Both the position numbers and the translations under genes were made by a program. The notes beneath the pieces were generated by a model, which saw only the letters and a program-made list of their open reading frames with translations, was not told the origin of the DNA and did no database searches. From NCBI GenBank assembly GCA_020809705.1, contig CP085833.1, positions 248,001 to 312,000 on the forward strand: a stretch of 64,000 nt of DNA. The letters run 5' to 3'. Shown piece by piece: positions 11,929 through 22,129 of the stretch. Source of the DNA: Calonectria ilicicola. Lineage: Eukaryota; Ascomycota; Sordariomycetes; Hypocreales; Nectriaceae. How positions within the stretch are numbered: the first letter of the stretch is position 1; each line of letters starts with the position of its first letter.

Positions 11929-12410
11929 CTACATCACGTTTGTATGATAACTCTCCCTTCGCTCCATAAACTCTAAATGTTGCCCACTGTCGAAGATCTG
12001 GCCACCTTGAATGGCAAACGTGATTTCAACCTTCTGCATAGTATCAAGTTTACATGTGATGGCTAAAATCGTTGTGTTCATTGATGCCTATGATCCCTCT
12101 TGAAGCGGCGCCTCACTGACTGCATTAAGAGCGCTGGTGCTTTCATCTAGCTAAAGGAGGTGGGTAACAAATTAGGGCACGAGAAATGGTAAGAAATTGC
12201 CCCTGGTCGCCTAGTGCCCTGGAGGCAGACGAGCCGGCTTCCGATGGCCAATAAAATTGCAAGGCAAGTTTAGAGGAAGTGTGAATGAGACACTATCAAA
12301 GATAGTCATGTGAAGGCGACGAAGATAAGTAAACGAGACATGGTAGAATACAACCTTTGAGCCGCTGCAGACCCGCTTCTTATCCAAAGCATGTGTCTCT
12401 TTGTCACTAG
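11929..12410 (-). pseudogene. Relic of an ABC-transporter nucleotide-binding domain
   Basis: Translating the minus strand in pieces gives the order of an ABC exporter NBD. An opening strand with VVFYHVSFTY and DSVSFTL (about 12275-12360) is followed by a signature-like GDQGQFLTISRALI (about 12169-12213). A Walker B/D-loop LDESTSALN (about 12121-12150), an H-loop-like stretch TTILAITCKL (about 12044-12075) and a tail with GGQIFDSGQHLEFMERR follow. The Walker A segment is missing, frames shift between blocks, and an in-frame stop interrupts it after LQEGS. No transmembrane domain is visible upstream. This is a decayed copy of a P-glycoprotein-type (ABCB) gene, not a functional one. The call rests on block order and motif identity, not on an alignment. 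Confidence 0.75.
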
Positions 12411-13253
12411 TTACCTCTCTATATCGTGTCGTAGTTTTGAGGGATCTTGACCAGTTTCACCAGTCTGCGTGCTGGATCCCGTATCCACTGTCGGCAAGGA
12501 CAATGGTCCGACACCGCAATGCCATTGAAATTTGGCTTCTGCACGGTTTGGCATCTAGCCAATAATATAGCGTGTATGGTTCTATTTATAGTACCATGTG
12601 GAGAATTGACGAACACTCTGGGGTACTCTGATGAGCTTTTAAGATCATGTTGGACGGTACATGAAGGCAGAAAAATCTGCAATTTTCTCTACTAATCGAA
12701 AGTGCAAACAAATTCCAATCCAATGTGCCAAATAAAACCAGTTATTGTGGTGTATTCAGATTTTGATTCTCCTACCATTTCTCTGTAATATTTATCCTCT
12801 AAAATCTTCCAGTTGCTTAAATCCATACGTCTTGGTACAGAAAGGCTGAGTTAATTCATGGTAATTTTAGTAAATATACAGCGTGGCGATTAGATCTTGA
12901 TTTATGATTAATGTTTTTTTTTTACTTCTGACATCGTTCTGGAAGTTTAGCCTCGTCTTGATCTCAGCAAGGAGCCAATCTTGAGATACAGGGTAAGCTC
13001 AGATTGACGCTTACTGCTTTTGGTGCGGGGACATTCGTCGGCTCCACCATCATCTCTTCCCAATGAGGAGTTTTACCGACTTTTGCTCCAAGAAGCCAAT
13101 CTTGCCAATCGAGGTCGGATCCGCCGCCTCACCAAAGACAGACCAGCGAGTTGTCCAATCCCGCGTCGGGCCCGACTCACATTGAGTTGCCATGGAGCTT
13201 GTCTGGCAGTCCACCGGGACTCCGACCGCGAGGAAGCGCACCTCACATGATAA
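12411..13253. other. intergenic, no gene recognised
   Basis: Between the ABC relic and the C6-type regulator. The 3' part (13020-13253) has open frames rich in Pro, Ser and Arg that could be the N-terminal exon of the regulator, but no join can be fixed. Confidence 0.4.
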
Positions 13254-15225
13254 GTTCCACCCTCAAGGACCAATCAATCGAGGCCTTCATTGCTAACAAG
13301 CTTGGCCCGTTTACCCTGCCAGAGCTGCCGCGCTCGCAAAAAACGGTGTTACCATCTGGAGAGTACGCTAAGAGCAGAAGCTCCGGCATTGGCATTGGAT
13401 CCCCAGTCTGAGACAACAACGCGGGAGTCAAGCCCGACTCCGTGCCGCACTGGTCCGTACAATCCGGAGTCCGTTTTAGAGGATCTTGTCAAGGCCCCCG
13501 CTCCTCAGCTGGTTCCCACCGCCTCGCCGCCGGGGCCATCCGCAACGCATCCCCGGTCTGGCCAAGGCCTGCAATGTGCAGATCAGACCATATCTGACGC
13601 AGAGGCTGAGCGAGCGCAGCGTCGATTGATTTGGTTCAAAAGACACAGGAGGAGACCAGCCCCGCCAAGATTGCCTGAGCACCATCGTATATATCTTGAG
13701 CAAGCTGGCGCCTTTGATGAATTGCCCAGGTCAACTACGGAGGCTCTCCTCCCAATCTATGTCTCCCTTTTAAACGATCTCATTCCCATTGTCGACGGCT
13801 CAAAGGTGTTTCGTGATGACAGTAACGGGGAGACTTCTCCCTATTTGGTGAGAGCAATGTGTCTTGTCGTCTGTAAAGCCAAGCAAGCAACCCCGTTCCT
13901 ACGCGTCAGCGACAACGGTCCCCTGTTAAAACCCCTTGACTTTGCAAGCAAGCTCCTCTCAGGCTTGGATGCCGCCATCAGAGCCGATTTGGAACCAGAT
14001 CGCGTGACCAAGGTTCAGATTCTAGCTCTGATGCATTTGCACAATGACGGTGTGGCTGGTGTAGATCGTTCCTTGTCTCATCTCTCGCAAGCAATCTGTG
14101 AGGCATGGTCGATATCTCTACAACATAAAATCGATGGCAACGCGGATCAAGATCAATGCGACCTGCTCTGGTGGACGCTCCGAAATCTTGACCGATTAAA
14201 TAAGCCAATCACTTCGGGGGCGGCGCCTTTCATGATTGATGACACAGATGTTTCAATCGATCGGATCGTCCCAAAAGAAAATAGTTATCGCTCTCAGTTG
14301 ATGGGTATTGCACTGATACTTGGAGATCTCATGGCCAAGGCAACAAAAGTCTACAAAGCCAGCTTGAGAACGACCGTGGACGATTGTGAAAGATTTCCAC
14401 TACTAGCTGAGCTTGTATCTGGGACCAATTTCCAAAGTTTTTATAAACCACACAAAGGTGAGTAACTGGGGCTATGCTGAATGGTTGTAATAATCGTTGA
14501 CGTTTGAGTGTAATATAGCGTACTTGGAGATATGGTACCATGTCGCTTCCATGCTATCTTGCAGATATAGTGGACCAGGAAGCGTCCCTTATAACCGGCG
14601 TCTGGCTTCGACAGATTGCATCCTCGCCATCATTTCTTCCGCAGCGGTTGAGAGCCTCCCGCCTCTACCTCTGGTCCCGTACGCTATATCCATGTGTACC
14701 ACTGTAATATATCGCGCTATTCGCGACTGCCAGCGAGACACGGATGCTGCATGTAGAGACCTTCGACTTTGTTGCGACGCTTTGGATTCCTTGAGCCACA
14801 GGTGGACCAGCGTGAAAGGTGTCGCTAAACTAGCGAGGCAACTGTGGAAAATTACCAAGACAAGAACAATTAACGGGCAACACAGTAATATTAACGAGGT
14901 TAATGTGCAAACAGAGTCTAGTTTGGATCTCGGATCAAATCCTCAGCCACAGCTGAATGTGCTATCAAACTCCATGACTGGGGATCAACATCAAAAGAAT
15001 GGCTTGGCAAATAGTCAACAAGCCACGATCCCGACACCCCTTTCCATTCAACAAAATCAACTTTTTACTGGAGAAGAAATACCAGGAATTGGGGCATCTT
15101 CCTTTCATATTGATAGGGCATTTAATGATTTATTTGATTATGGGATGCTGAATGGTGTTAGGGATCCTGAGACATGGGAATTCTTTCACGTAATGAATGA
15201 CGTAGGAGGAGAGGTATTTGATTAA
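13254..15225 (+). CDS. Fungal C6-type transcription factor, half zinc cluster, 5' end unresolved
   Basis: Nuclear regulator of the fungal_trans type. The frame opens after a stop at 13251-13253 with no ATG before the Cys motif, so an upstream exon or a frameshift is needed. Exon 13254-14457 joins in phase to 14519-15225 (intron 14458-14518), leaving about 636 residues. A single CX2CX6C (Cys codons at 13317, 13326 and 13347: CQSCRARKKRC) is seen. The partner Cys triplet of a Zn2Cys6 cluster is absent in this frame and I cannot find it upstream. The middle region has VTKVQILALMHLHNDG, QAICEAWSISL and DLLWWTLRNLDRLNKP. After the intron come YLEIWYHVASMLSCRYSG and PPLPLVPYAISM. All of this is typical of the regulatory domain. 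Target genes unknown. Confidence 0.75.
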
Positions 15226-15548
15226 TGAGAATATTACTAAAAAGTGATTGAATTTAAGACTATAATGCTTGACCTCTTTTTTCGTTCTTGCAGACAGGAT
15301 ATTACAGAAATTAACAGTTTGATTAGTGATTGAACAGACATCTCAACCTCGCTGTTCTGCTCAGGCACACTATATCGATGCACCGCTTCAGCCATTTGTG
15401 GTTGACTTTTCAACTATGAAGCACTGTGGAGAAAAGGTTGAGTGCAGTTCATTTTTGTCTTGTTTAGACGGAAATTGTAAATGATAAGCTTCAGTAATCC
15501 TGAGGCTGTATAACCAGGTTTGCGAAATTACCCATCCGCAGCATCGGT
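15226..15548. other. intergenic, convergent gene ends
   Basis: The 3' flanks of the C6-type regulator and of the Cys-rich secreted protein. Nothing recognised. Confidence 0.5.
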
Positions 15549-15791
15549 TTAATCGATAATTCCACTACACCCATAGTCATTGATGCAGCAAGCCTTGAAT
15601 TCTTCCTTCGTTTTACCCGTGACCCAGCAGCCTCGTCTGAAATCCTTGACCCCGACCTTATCGCAGCAGTTGCCGGTGGCCTGCCCGTGGTTTGACTCTT
15701 TCGCGCACCGGTCAGAGTTAGCTGAGCACCAAGTTGCCATAACGGGGGTTGTAGTAGCTGTGAGAATGGCGAGGAAGATCGTGGCCTTCAT
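15549..15791 (-). CDS. Small secreted cysteine-rich protein
   Basis: An 80-residue single-exon protein. Residues 1-19 are a clear signal peptide (MKATIFLAILTATTTPVMA). The mature part of about 61 residues has eight Cys, including two CC pairs (NCCDK and ACCIN), compatible with four disulfides. Size, secretion and Cys pattern fit a fungal effector-like or antimicrobial-type protein, but I do not recognise a named family, so no function is assigned. It stands alone with a 1.8-kb upstream region. Start ATG at 15791 is immediately before the hydrophobic core. Confidence 0.75.
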   Translation of the reverse strand: MKATIFLAILTATTTPVMATWCSANSDRCAKESNHGQATGNCCDKVGVKDFRRGCWVTGKTKEEFKACCINDYGCSGIID

Positions 15792-17591
15792 CTTGTATTG
15801 TAATATTCGGTGTTTACAATTGGTGTCTGATGAAATGGGGATCTTGTTAGAAACTGACCAAAATGACTCATTGAGGATAGAACTAACCTTTCAGAGTGTT
15901 TTCCAGATCAATGCGATGATGATACCCATGTTAGAGTGGCAGAGCGTTCAATATATAAAATATCACATCATTCTGAACGCATGGTCCGCCAAAGCTGGAC
16001 ATTGCGATCGTTGACCTTCATGAGCGCAAGATTTCGCAAAAAGACCATGATTAGGCAAAAGAAGGCTGCATGATTCAGTCAATGCTGAGTTTTCTTTTAA
16101 ATTCCAGCTTGCTTATTTGTGTAATTCTCATGTCAGATTGTTTGAAGCTAATGGAGTTGAACGACAAGTCTAATTACACCGCAAGCTCGTCCATATCACG
16201 TATGTCTCCCCGAGGGATGCGGGGAAGACCCGATGAGCCGATAGTGAATATCTTTACTTAGAGTGGCGAAACAGAACTTTTGCATGTCAAGAGCACCATG
16301 ATCAATGGTGGCTATCCGATGATCCGCCCTCATAGAACTTCTTCCTATGAAGGCTAATTTAAATTTCCGCAAGATCCACCCCGCTAGAATCTGACATGAA
16401 TATCATAAATTCGCTTATAGAGTTTGAGCTCTGGCGGAGTTCGTTGCCCACTTCAGATCCGGGCTGCCGAACGAGTCTCCGTGAAGCTCCACAAGACTAG
16501 TACCCAAATGGGATGCATCCGCCGCTGTGGCAAAAAGTCCATCGGTGGATTGAAGTTATTCCTAAACTTTGCTTACTGTCGCGTGCAAGTAATGGTAAGC
16601 ATACCGATTGATGTCTCACGATGTCTCGTCTTATTCAGCACGTGGGTCTTTTCTGCAAGAAGGCCGTCATAACTACGTCACAATGAGGTGGTCGACAAAT
16701 CGCTCGATCTTCAAATTGTTCCCCACTACACGAACAAGTATATGTCTGAGCTTTCACGAGGTACAATTAATCGGGTATTGGAGAGAATACTTGGTTTGTT
16801 GTTGTTCCGTCTCGTAACTTTGCTACCCGGGTTCTTGAATAAACGGGCGAGGCTTTAGCCAGCAACTAGAAATTTATTAACAACAACTAGCGCGAGCTCT
16901 ATTGAACATCCTACCATCACATGTTAGGCAACTAGACATAAGAAATATGAAATTCGCGCAACTTAGCGTCCTCGGCCACCAAATCGGCCCGCCATGGTGA
17001 GGTCAATCAGGTTTGGAACGCAAGAACTCGATCATTTTGCTTTTAAACTATAATAGATAATTAGTCATCTGGATATGTGTACTCTCTATATGAATTGACT
17101 CAATAACTGTATAGTGTTTGAGATGTATTCTGGATTCCACGGGTGAGATATGACGCAACGTAGCATTCCTATGTTGCGTAGGAGAGGAGAGAGTGATTAA
17201 CCTGTCATAAGTTCCAACCTCAAAGGATTACACTACTGCCCACACCGAAGGAACCAAGATAAAGTTTTAGAATTACCTTTCAAATGTGCCGTGGCATATT
17301 GACGATATCAAGACTTCTGCACTTTACATGACCTTATTAAGAAAGAATTACACAGGTCACAGCAATTCACGTCTCAAGTTGCATTTTATATCTACTGTGC
17401 CATTTTCGTCTTGATCAATTCTGAGAAAGGAGTCGACTTTATGCTTGTTGAAAACAATATTCCTGATAAATATTAATAAAGCTGAATAGGAGTATATATT
17501 AATGGTGAAGCTCCAGTGACAATAGAATATATACTTGGCTTACTGCCGTTGTCATCTCCTTTTTACAGCGAGCTGCTATGTATAATTAAGC
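15792..17591. other. long intergenic region, no gene recognised
   Basis: 1.8 kb upstream of the Cys-rich gene and downstream of the membrane-protein gene. Short open frames on the plus strand (about 16424-16817) carry no recognisable domain. The stretch from 17340 on is AT-rich. Confidence 0.5.
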
Positions 17592-19664
17592 TTATCCAAC
17601 AACTTTACCATCTCCTCTACCTGTATTCAGCATTTCGTACATTCCATTGGCATCCATGACAGGGATGTCAGAATTACGGCTCTTCCCACCACTCCTCCAA
17701 GGTCCTATTCCTGCACCTTCCAATGCTAACCGTACTAGCCAAAATTTGCCATCCGTGTCGAGAGCATGCTGTCGTGATTGGCCTTCTGGGGTTTCCCTTG
17801 ATTTGCGGAAAACTTTGACAGCCGGTTCCAGTAATAGGCTCAAAATAATGATCGACAAGCATAACGCCATGATCAACATCAACTCAAAGAAGCGGAAATT
17901 TTGATACTGGTTCGTCGTCACAATCTTTTGGTTATGACAATAAGTTTTCGCGGTGTCATAAAGGGATCCTTTGGGGATTTCATTTAGCGGGGTAAAGATG
18001 AGATATCTCCCATACGAATTTTGGCTGGATAAATCAATTCTTGTCAAGAACCGCAAGCTATGGGCTTGGAGTAAAGCCAGCCCAGTTTCGAACCATAGCC
18101 GAGCTTCATTTTGCCACTGATTTGGGGGAAGTGGAGTGGAATAATATCCACTAAAGGTTTGATCATTTGCTTGAAGGCCTAAGAGCGGGGACGGTTAGAT
18201 TTCCTTTTTGACACAAGACTAGATTTGCTCACCTGCGGCTCCAAGACTTCCTACTCCTAGTCGGGAAATGCTGTTGATGCCTAAAAGCATTGCAGTGCGA
18301 TTTGCCAGCGTAATTTGATTGATGTTTAGGTCGAGATTCGGAAGTTGACCAACAGCAGCAGCCGGGTGGGTAAGATTGGTGCAAACGCCTGTTGGTGAGT
18401 TGCAAAACTGGATGCGCTCAATGCATCCCATCGAGTTGAAATAATTGTTAGGCAAGTATACTTTAGTTCCGTCGCTAAAAGTAGAGATCCTCGATCCATT
18501 TGCCAAGAAGAAGGGATCATACACTGGTTCGGAGTAGCCCAATGCGTTCTGCATGACGTAGCAAATGGATAAATCTGCGTCGTCGCGATCAAATGGCTCA
18601 GCAGCCCAGTTCTGAAATTTTAAGATGGCATACCAATAAAAACAGCTATTCAGCAAAGAATATATTAGCAGGTTGCATAAGCAAGTCGGGGCGATAGGGT
18701 TTTCATACTTTGCGTAGTAGCCACTTGCATAAGTTGCTTTAATCTGCGAAGGGACATATAGAGTAGCATCGGAGTTAACCAAGCTTGTGAAATTAATATT
18801 GACAAACCCATTGGTATCGTTGTGCGAAATGGTTGTGAGATCGTCAACGTTAACGGGTGAGCATACAAGAACCTTCCTGATGCCGATCCGGTCACCGACT
18901 GGAGCATTAATACCCAAATGGGTGTGAGAGTCTAGCACACCAGAATCCCATGACATTGCAATATTTGATGTTGAGGTATCATTGGATATGCACCTATTCT
19001 CTCCTTTGAAAGGACAAGGTTCACTTTTGGTTGAGTATGGAAGGCGTTTCATGGGGAACTGAGAACGTGGGATCGCAATCGAGTCATCATCCGAGTAAAA
19101 CAACTTCGCATAGCTGCGTGCATCCATGGAATCTTTTGCAACGACGCGTAGCGATTCAGACGTGACTGAAGTTGAAGCGTACAACGCGGTCCAGTTGAAA
19201 TCCCAGCCACCACAGGCTTGGGGATTAGCCAGGACGGCAACATCTGTATTCTTATCCGTCGCCACGCCAGAGATGAAGGTTCCAGCAAGGGTAAACAGGA
19301 TTAAGCATATAGATGCTAAACTCATGATTGGTATGAGTTGTACGTGGACTCCAGAGGATGTCCCAACCCAGGCGCGGGAGAGAAAGTACGCGTCAGTGAT
19401 AGCTGCAACTGGTGAGTTATTGTTGCGCAAAAGCGCTTGGACTTGTAGATAGCCTGGATCTTGCCGCTTCTTGTCCGTCACTCGATGCTGGTGCAGGGCA
19501 TAGGCAATCATGGCCCATAGTCTGGTTCCAGCCAACGAGATCAACAGGGCCATTGCAGAGATTAGATAGGCGCTCCATAGCGTCGGGAGCGTGAGAGTGA
19601 GCTGATGCACCCCATCGCGGGAATAATCTCTCCACAGGCCTGTGTATACAGATATTTGCGTCAT
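17592..19664 (-). CDS. Large fungal membrane protein of unknown function
   Basis: Predicted 672-residue integral membrane protein from exons 19664-18233 and 18178-17592 (phase kept). The N-terminal hydrophobic segments are SAYLISAMALLISLAGTRLW (about residues 30-50) and a second one, MSLASICLILFTLAGTFISG (about residues 110-130). A long presumably extracellular region follows, with many NxS/T sites and Cys, for example NCT-like LTHP and ISNDTSTSN. Near the C-terminus is another helix (LMLIMALCLSIIILSLLLEP), then a cytoplasmic tail of about 80 residues. This topology matches a family of large fungal membrane proteins with no assigned role. The upstream frame has a stop, so ATG 19664 is the first Met. 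The 18.6-18.7 kb part (LCNLLIYSLLNSCFYW) might be a retained intron, but removing it with the visible GT/AG breaks the frame. Confidence 0.7.
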
Positions 19665-20947
19665 TGCAGCACGCAAGAACAAGGTTGAACACGGCTACAT
19701 GCAGGTCTTGGCGAGGGCATGGAGCAAAATCGGAACAGAAACGAGGAGCGACCCGTTGCGGGCTTTTGGTGCTTGGGGTTTTCATCGTCCAGGTACGAAT
19801 GCAGCTAGCAAGAGCCATGCTGGCGAGAGTGGGACTTGAGAGTTAACCTAGTGTTTGATTGGAAGCTGCAAGGACAAAGACGCGGGCATGATCCAATAGT
19901 GCTGCTCGCCCTCAGCCGTATTAACGCGCTCTATGCCTAGTTCGGATACGCCGTCGGTGCAGAAAACGCCACAACGCGTTCTCGACCCAGCACCATGCAG
20001 TTGCCCTTGTATTGGGAATTGAGCAGTAAATTCTGCCTGGGAGCGATGTGGTATTGATACATTAGAAAGCTGAAAATGGCATGCCGCAAGCTCGGTGAAG
20101 TGGATGCGCCAAGGTCATTCTTGGTGTTGGCACCCGCGGCAGTTGAGCGCCAAAAAAGTTCCGAGGGTATCACCAGCCATTGACTGACTTCAGTAGTTAG
20201 CGTGCCAAGCATATAAATAAGCATGCTTGGCGACTGGTCTAATTGATTAGTGGTTGCACGGTGATGATGAAGCTGACACATGCACGCACGCACTCGCTCA
20301 CTCACCTCAAACATAGCTGCAAATATACACACGTAGATGAATAAAAACGAAAGACCGTTCAAAGACTGAGCGTACGTGCACGGCTAATGGTTCAGCCAGT
20401 TCCCCACATCCCGAGACATTTCCAATTGTGGCCAATCCTTCTGAATCTTCTGCATACCAGGATGCAGACAACGCACCCTGCATAGAAAATTGAAGGCAAA
20501 AATGCCAAGGGTTCAACTTAGACCATACATCCATAAATCTTGCTTCGGCCCGAACGATTCTGAGTCCGCAGTGGAGCACAACTTAGTGCCATGAACTGAC
20601 GCGGACGACCTGAGAAGGCAAATCGTATGCATCGTATATTTAATAAAGCTTTCTTGTTTCTTTTTTTATCCGCTTTCGGACCCCCTGGACCCCGCTTAGC
20701 TCCTCCACGTACCTCCTTCCCAACTTGGTAAGCTAATATTGATTGTATCGGCTGTTTTACCGTCTACTCCTCTTACCCTATAGACCTGGCCCCTTGCCGT
20801 GCGAGCCATTTAGATATAGTTTTTTTCTGGTGTTATAGCCTGTATGTCAGAAAGCTTGACAGGTTGTCGTCAGTATTTCTATTAATCCGGCTACTTGGAA
20901 GTCGACTTGGAACTTGCTCACCCTCTCCATTACAACTCCAGCACCAG
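19665..20947. other. shared upstream region of divergent genes
   Basis: Divergent spacer between the membrane protein and the bZIP factor. It contains a CA/CTCA low-complexity stretch near 20277-20312 and pyrimidine-rich sequence near 20655-20670. No coding frame with a recognisable domain. Confidence 0.5.
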
Positions 20948-22129
20948 ATGTCAACACTTTATTTGAATCCCACCCAAGCGGGTGTTGAGCCGTGCACAAG
21001 TGTCGGCCTCATCCACAGCGATCCAGCAAGCGATGATGGTACTGCAGATATATCCGGTTTACAACTAATAAAGAAACGGGCCCGCGATCGCCGAGCACAG
21101 CAAATGTTTCGTGCACGGCAAGCCTCACGATTTCACGACCTCGAAAGTCGATTGCTGGCTCTGGAGGAGGAGAACCGAGATCTTCACTACACCTGCGATC
21201 TGCTGTACAAGGAAAATAAAGTGCTGCATTCACGCCAAGAGGCCATCGGCCACACCGTCGCGTCCTGGGGCTGCCTACCTAATCCGGCCCCATTATTTAC
21301 CAACAGTCTACACGAGCTTGACAAAACATTGGCACAGCTCGAAACAACAGCATCTGTTTCATCACCTTTCACTTTGGATGCGACCACTCCGGGGTCCTCA
21401 ATAAGCCAGTCCGCCGGATTCAGCCAGGATATACCATCCCAGCAACTTATTACAACGTCCTCGGACATCATCATCCCACAAGCCCCAGAGATTGATAATT
21501 GGGGGAGAATTCCTGTGCACGATGAAAATGATGTCCGGGGGACGGAATACATCGCTCGATTGCTTGCACATCCCAGCCTGGTCGATTCATCACCTGACAG
21601 ACCCACACCCGTGGAAGTGCTGTACGGCTCTCGCACAAACTTCCTTGCAAATATCATATACGAGGCCTCCCGTCGGTGGCCCTGGGGAGAGCCAGAGCGC
21701 TTCGCCATGTGTTGGCTCACATATCACTTTGTGAAATGGACAAACAAGCCGGGCAGCCATACATTTTCCCAACTCTGCGCTTTCCAGAGGCCTATTTCGG
21801 AGCAATTAATAAAGCCCCACGCCCACTTCATCGATTTTATTTGCTGGCCTCAGTTGCGGGCAAACATGATCAGACACCAGCATCTCTATAATGCGGTCGA
21901 GGCCAACAACTTGATGACGTGTTGTCAAAAGCTGAGATGGCCTTGGCGAAAGCCATTCTTACTGCCCGATGAGAACGGGAATCTCGCCATCATTCCCGAA
22001 TTTTACAGCGCTTTTACTAATCTCGACTGCTGGGGGTTGACGGATGAATACATAAATTACCTCGGCCAATATCCAGGCCTGCTGGACGGTATTGACGTGG
22101 ATTCATTGCGGTATAGATTTGTGGAATAA
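20948..22129 (+). CDS. bZIP transcription factor with C-terminal DUF3425
   Basis: Nuclear DNA-binding regulator, 393 codons without intron. The frame is open from 20864 but the first ATG is at 20948. The basic region is KKRARDRRAQQMFRARQASR at about residues 42-61. A short leucine zipper follows (FHDLESRLLALEEENRDL and LLYKENKVL). The invariant bZIP pattern NxxxAxxxR is altered: the position of the Asn reads Asp-Arg-Arg-Ala, as in other fungal DUF3425 factors. The C-terminal half (about residues 215-390) is a DUF3425 domain with CWLTYHFVKWTNKP, FIDFICWPQLRANMI and LRWPWRKPFLLPDENG. Targets unknown. It is flanked by 2.5 kb of spacer downstream. Confidence 0.85.
   Translation: MSTLYLNPTQAGVEPCTSVGLIHSDPASDDGTADISGLQLIKKRARDRRAQQMFRARQASRFHDLESRLLALEEENRDLHYTCDLLYKENKVLHSRQEAIGHTVASWGCLPNPAPLFTNSLHELDKTLAQLETTASVSSPFTLDATTPGSSISQSAGFSQDIPSQQLITTSSDIIIPQAPEIDNWGRIPVHDENDVRGTEYIARLLAHPSLVDSSPDRPTPVEVLYGSRTNFLANIIYEASRRWPWGEPERFAMCWLTYHFVKWTNKPGSHTFSQLCAFQRPISEQLIKPHAHFIDFICWPQLRANMIRHQHLYNAVEANNLMTCCQKLRWPWRKPFLLPDENGNLAIIPEFYSAFTNLDCWGLTDEYINYLGQYPGLLDGIDVDSLRYRFVE

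Noticed and set aside
16424..16817. Overlapping plus-strand frames that might be a transposase remnant
   Set aside because: No DDE motif, helix-turn-helix or terminal repeats could be recognised.
16950..17010. Minus-strand MAGRFGGRGR peptide resembling an RGG-rich gene end
   Set aside because: Only ten residues and no upstream exon; too short to support a gene.
18600..18710. Possible intron inside the large membrane-protein gene
   Set aside because: The visible GTATGA and TTTCAG ends would shift the reading frame, so the stretch was kept as coding.
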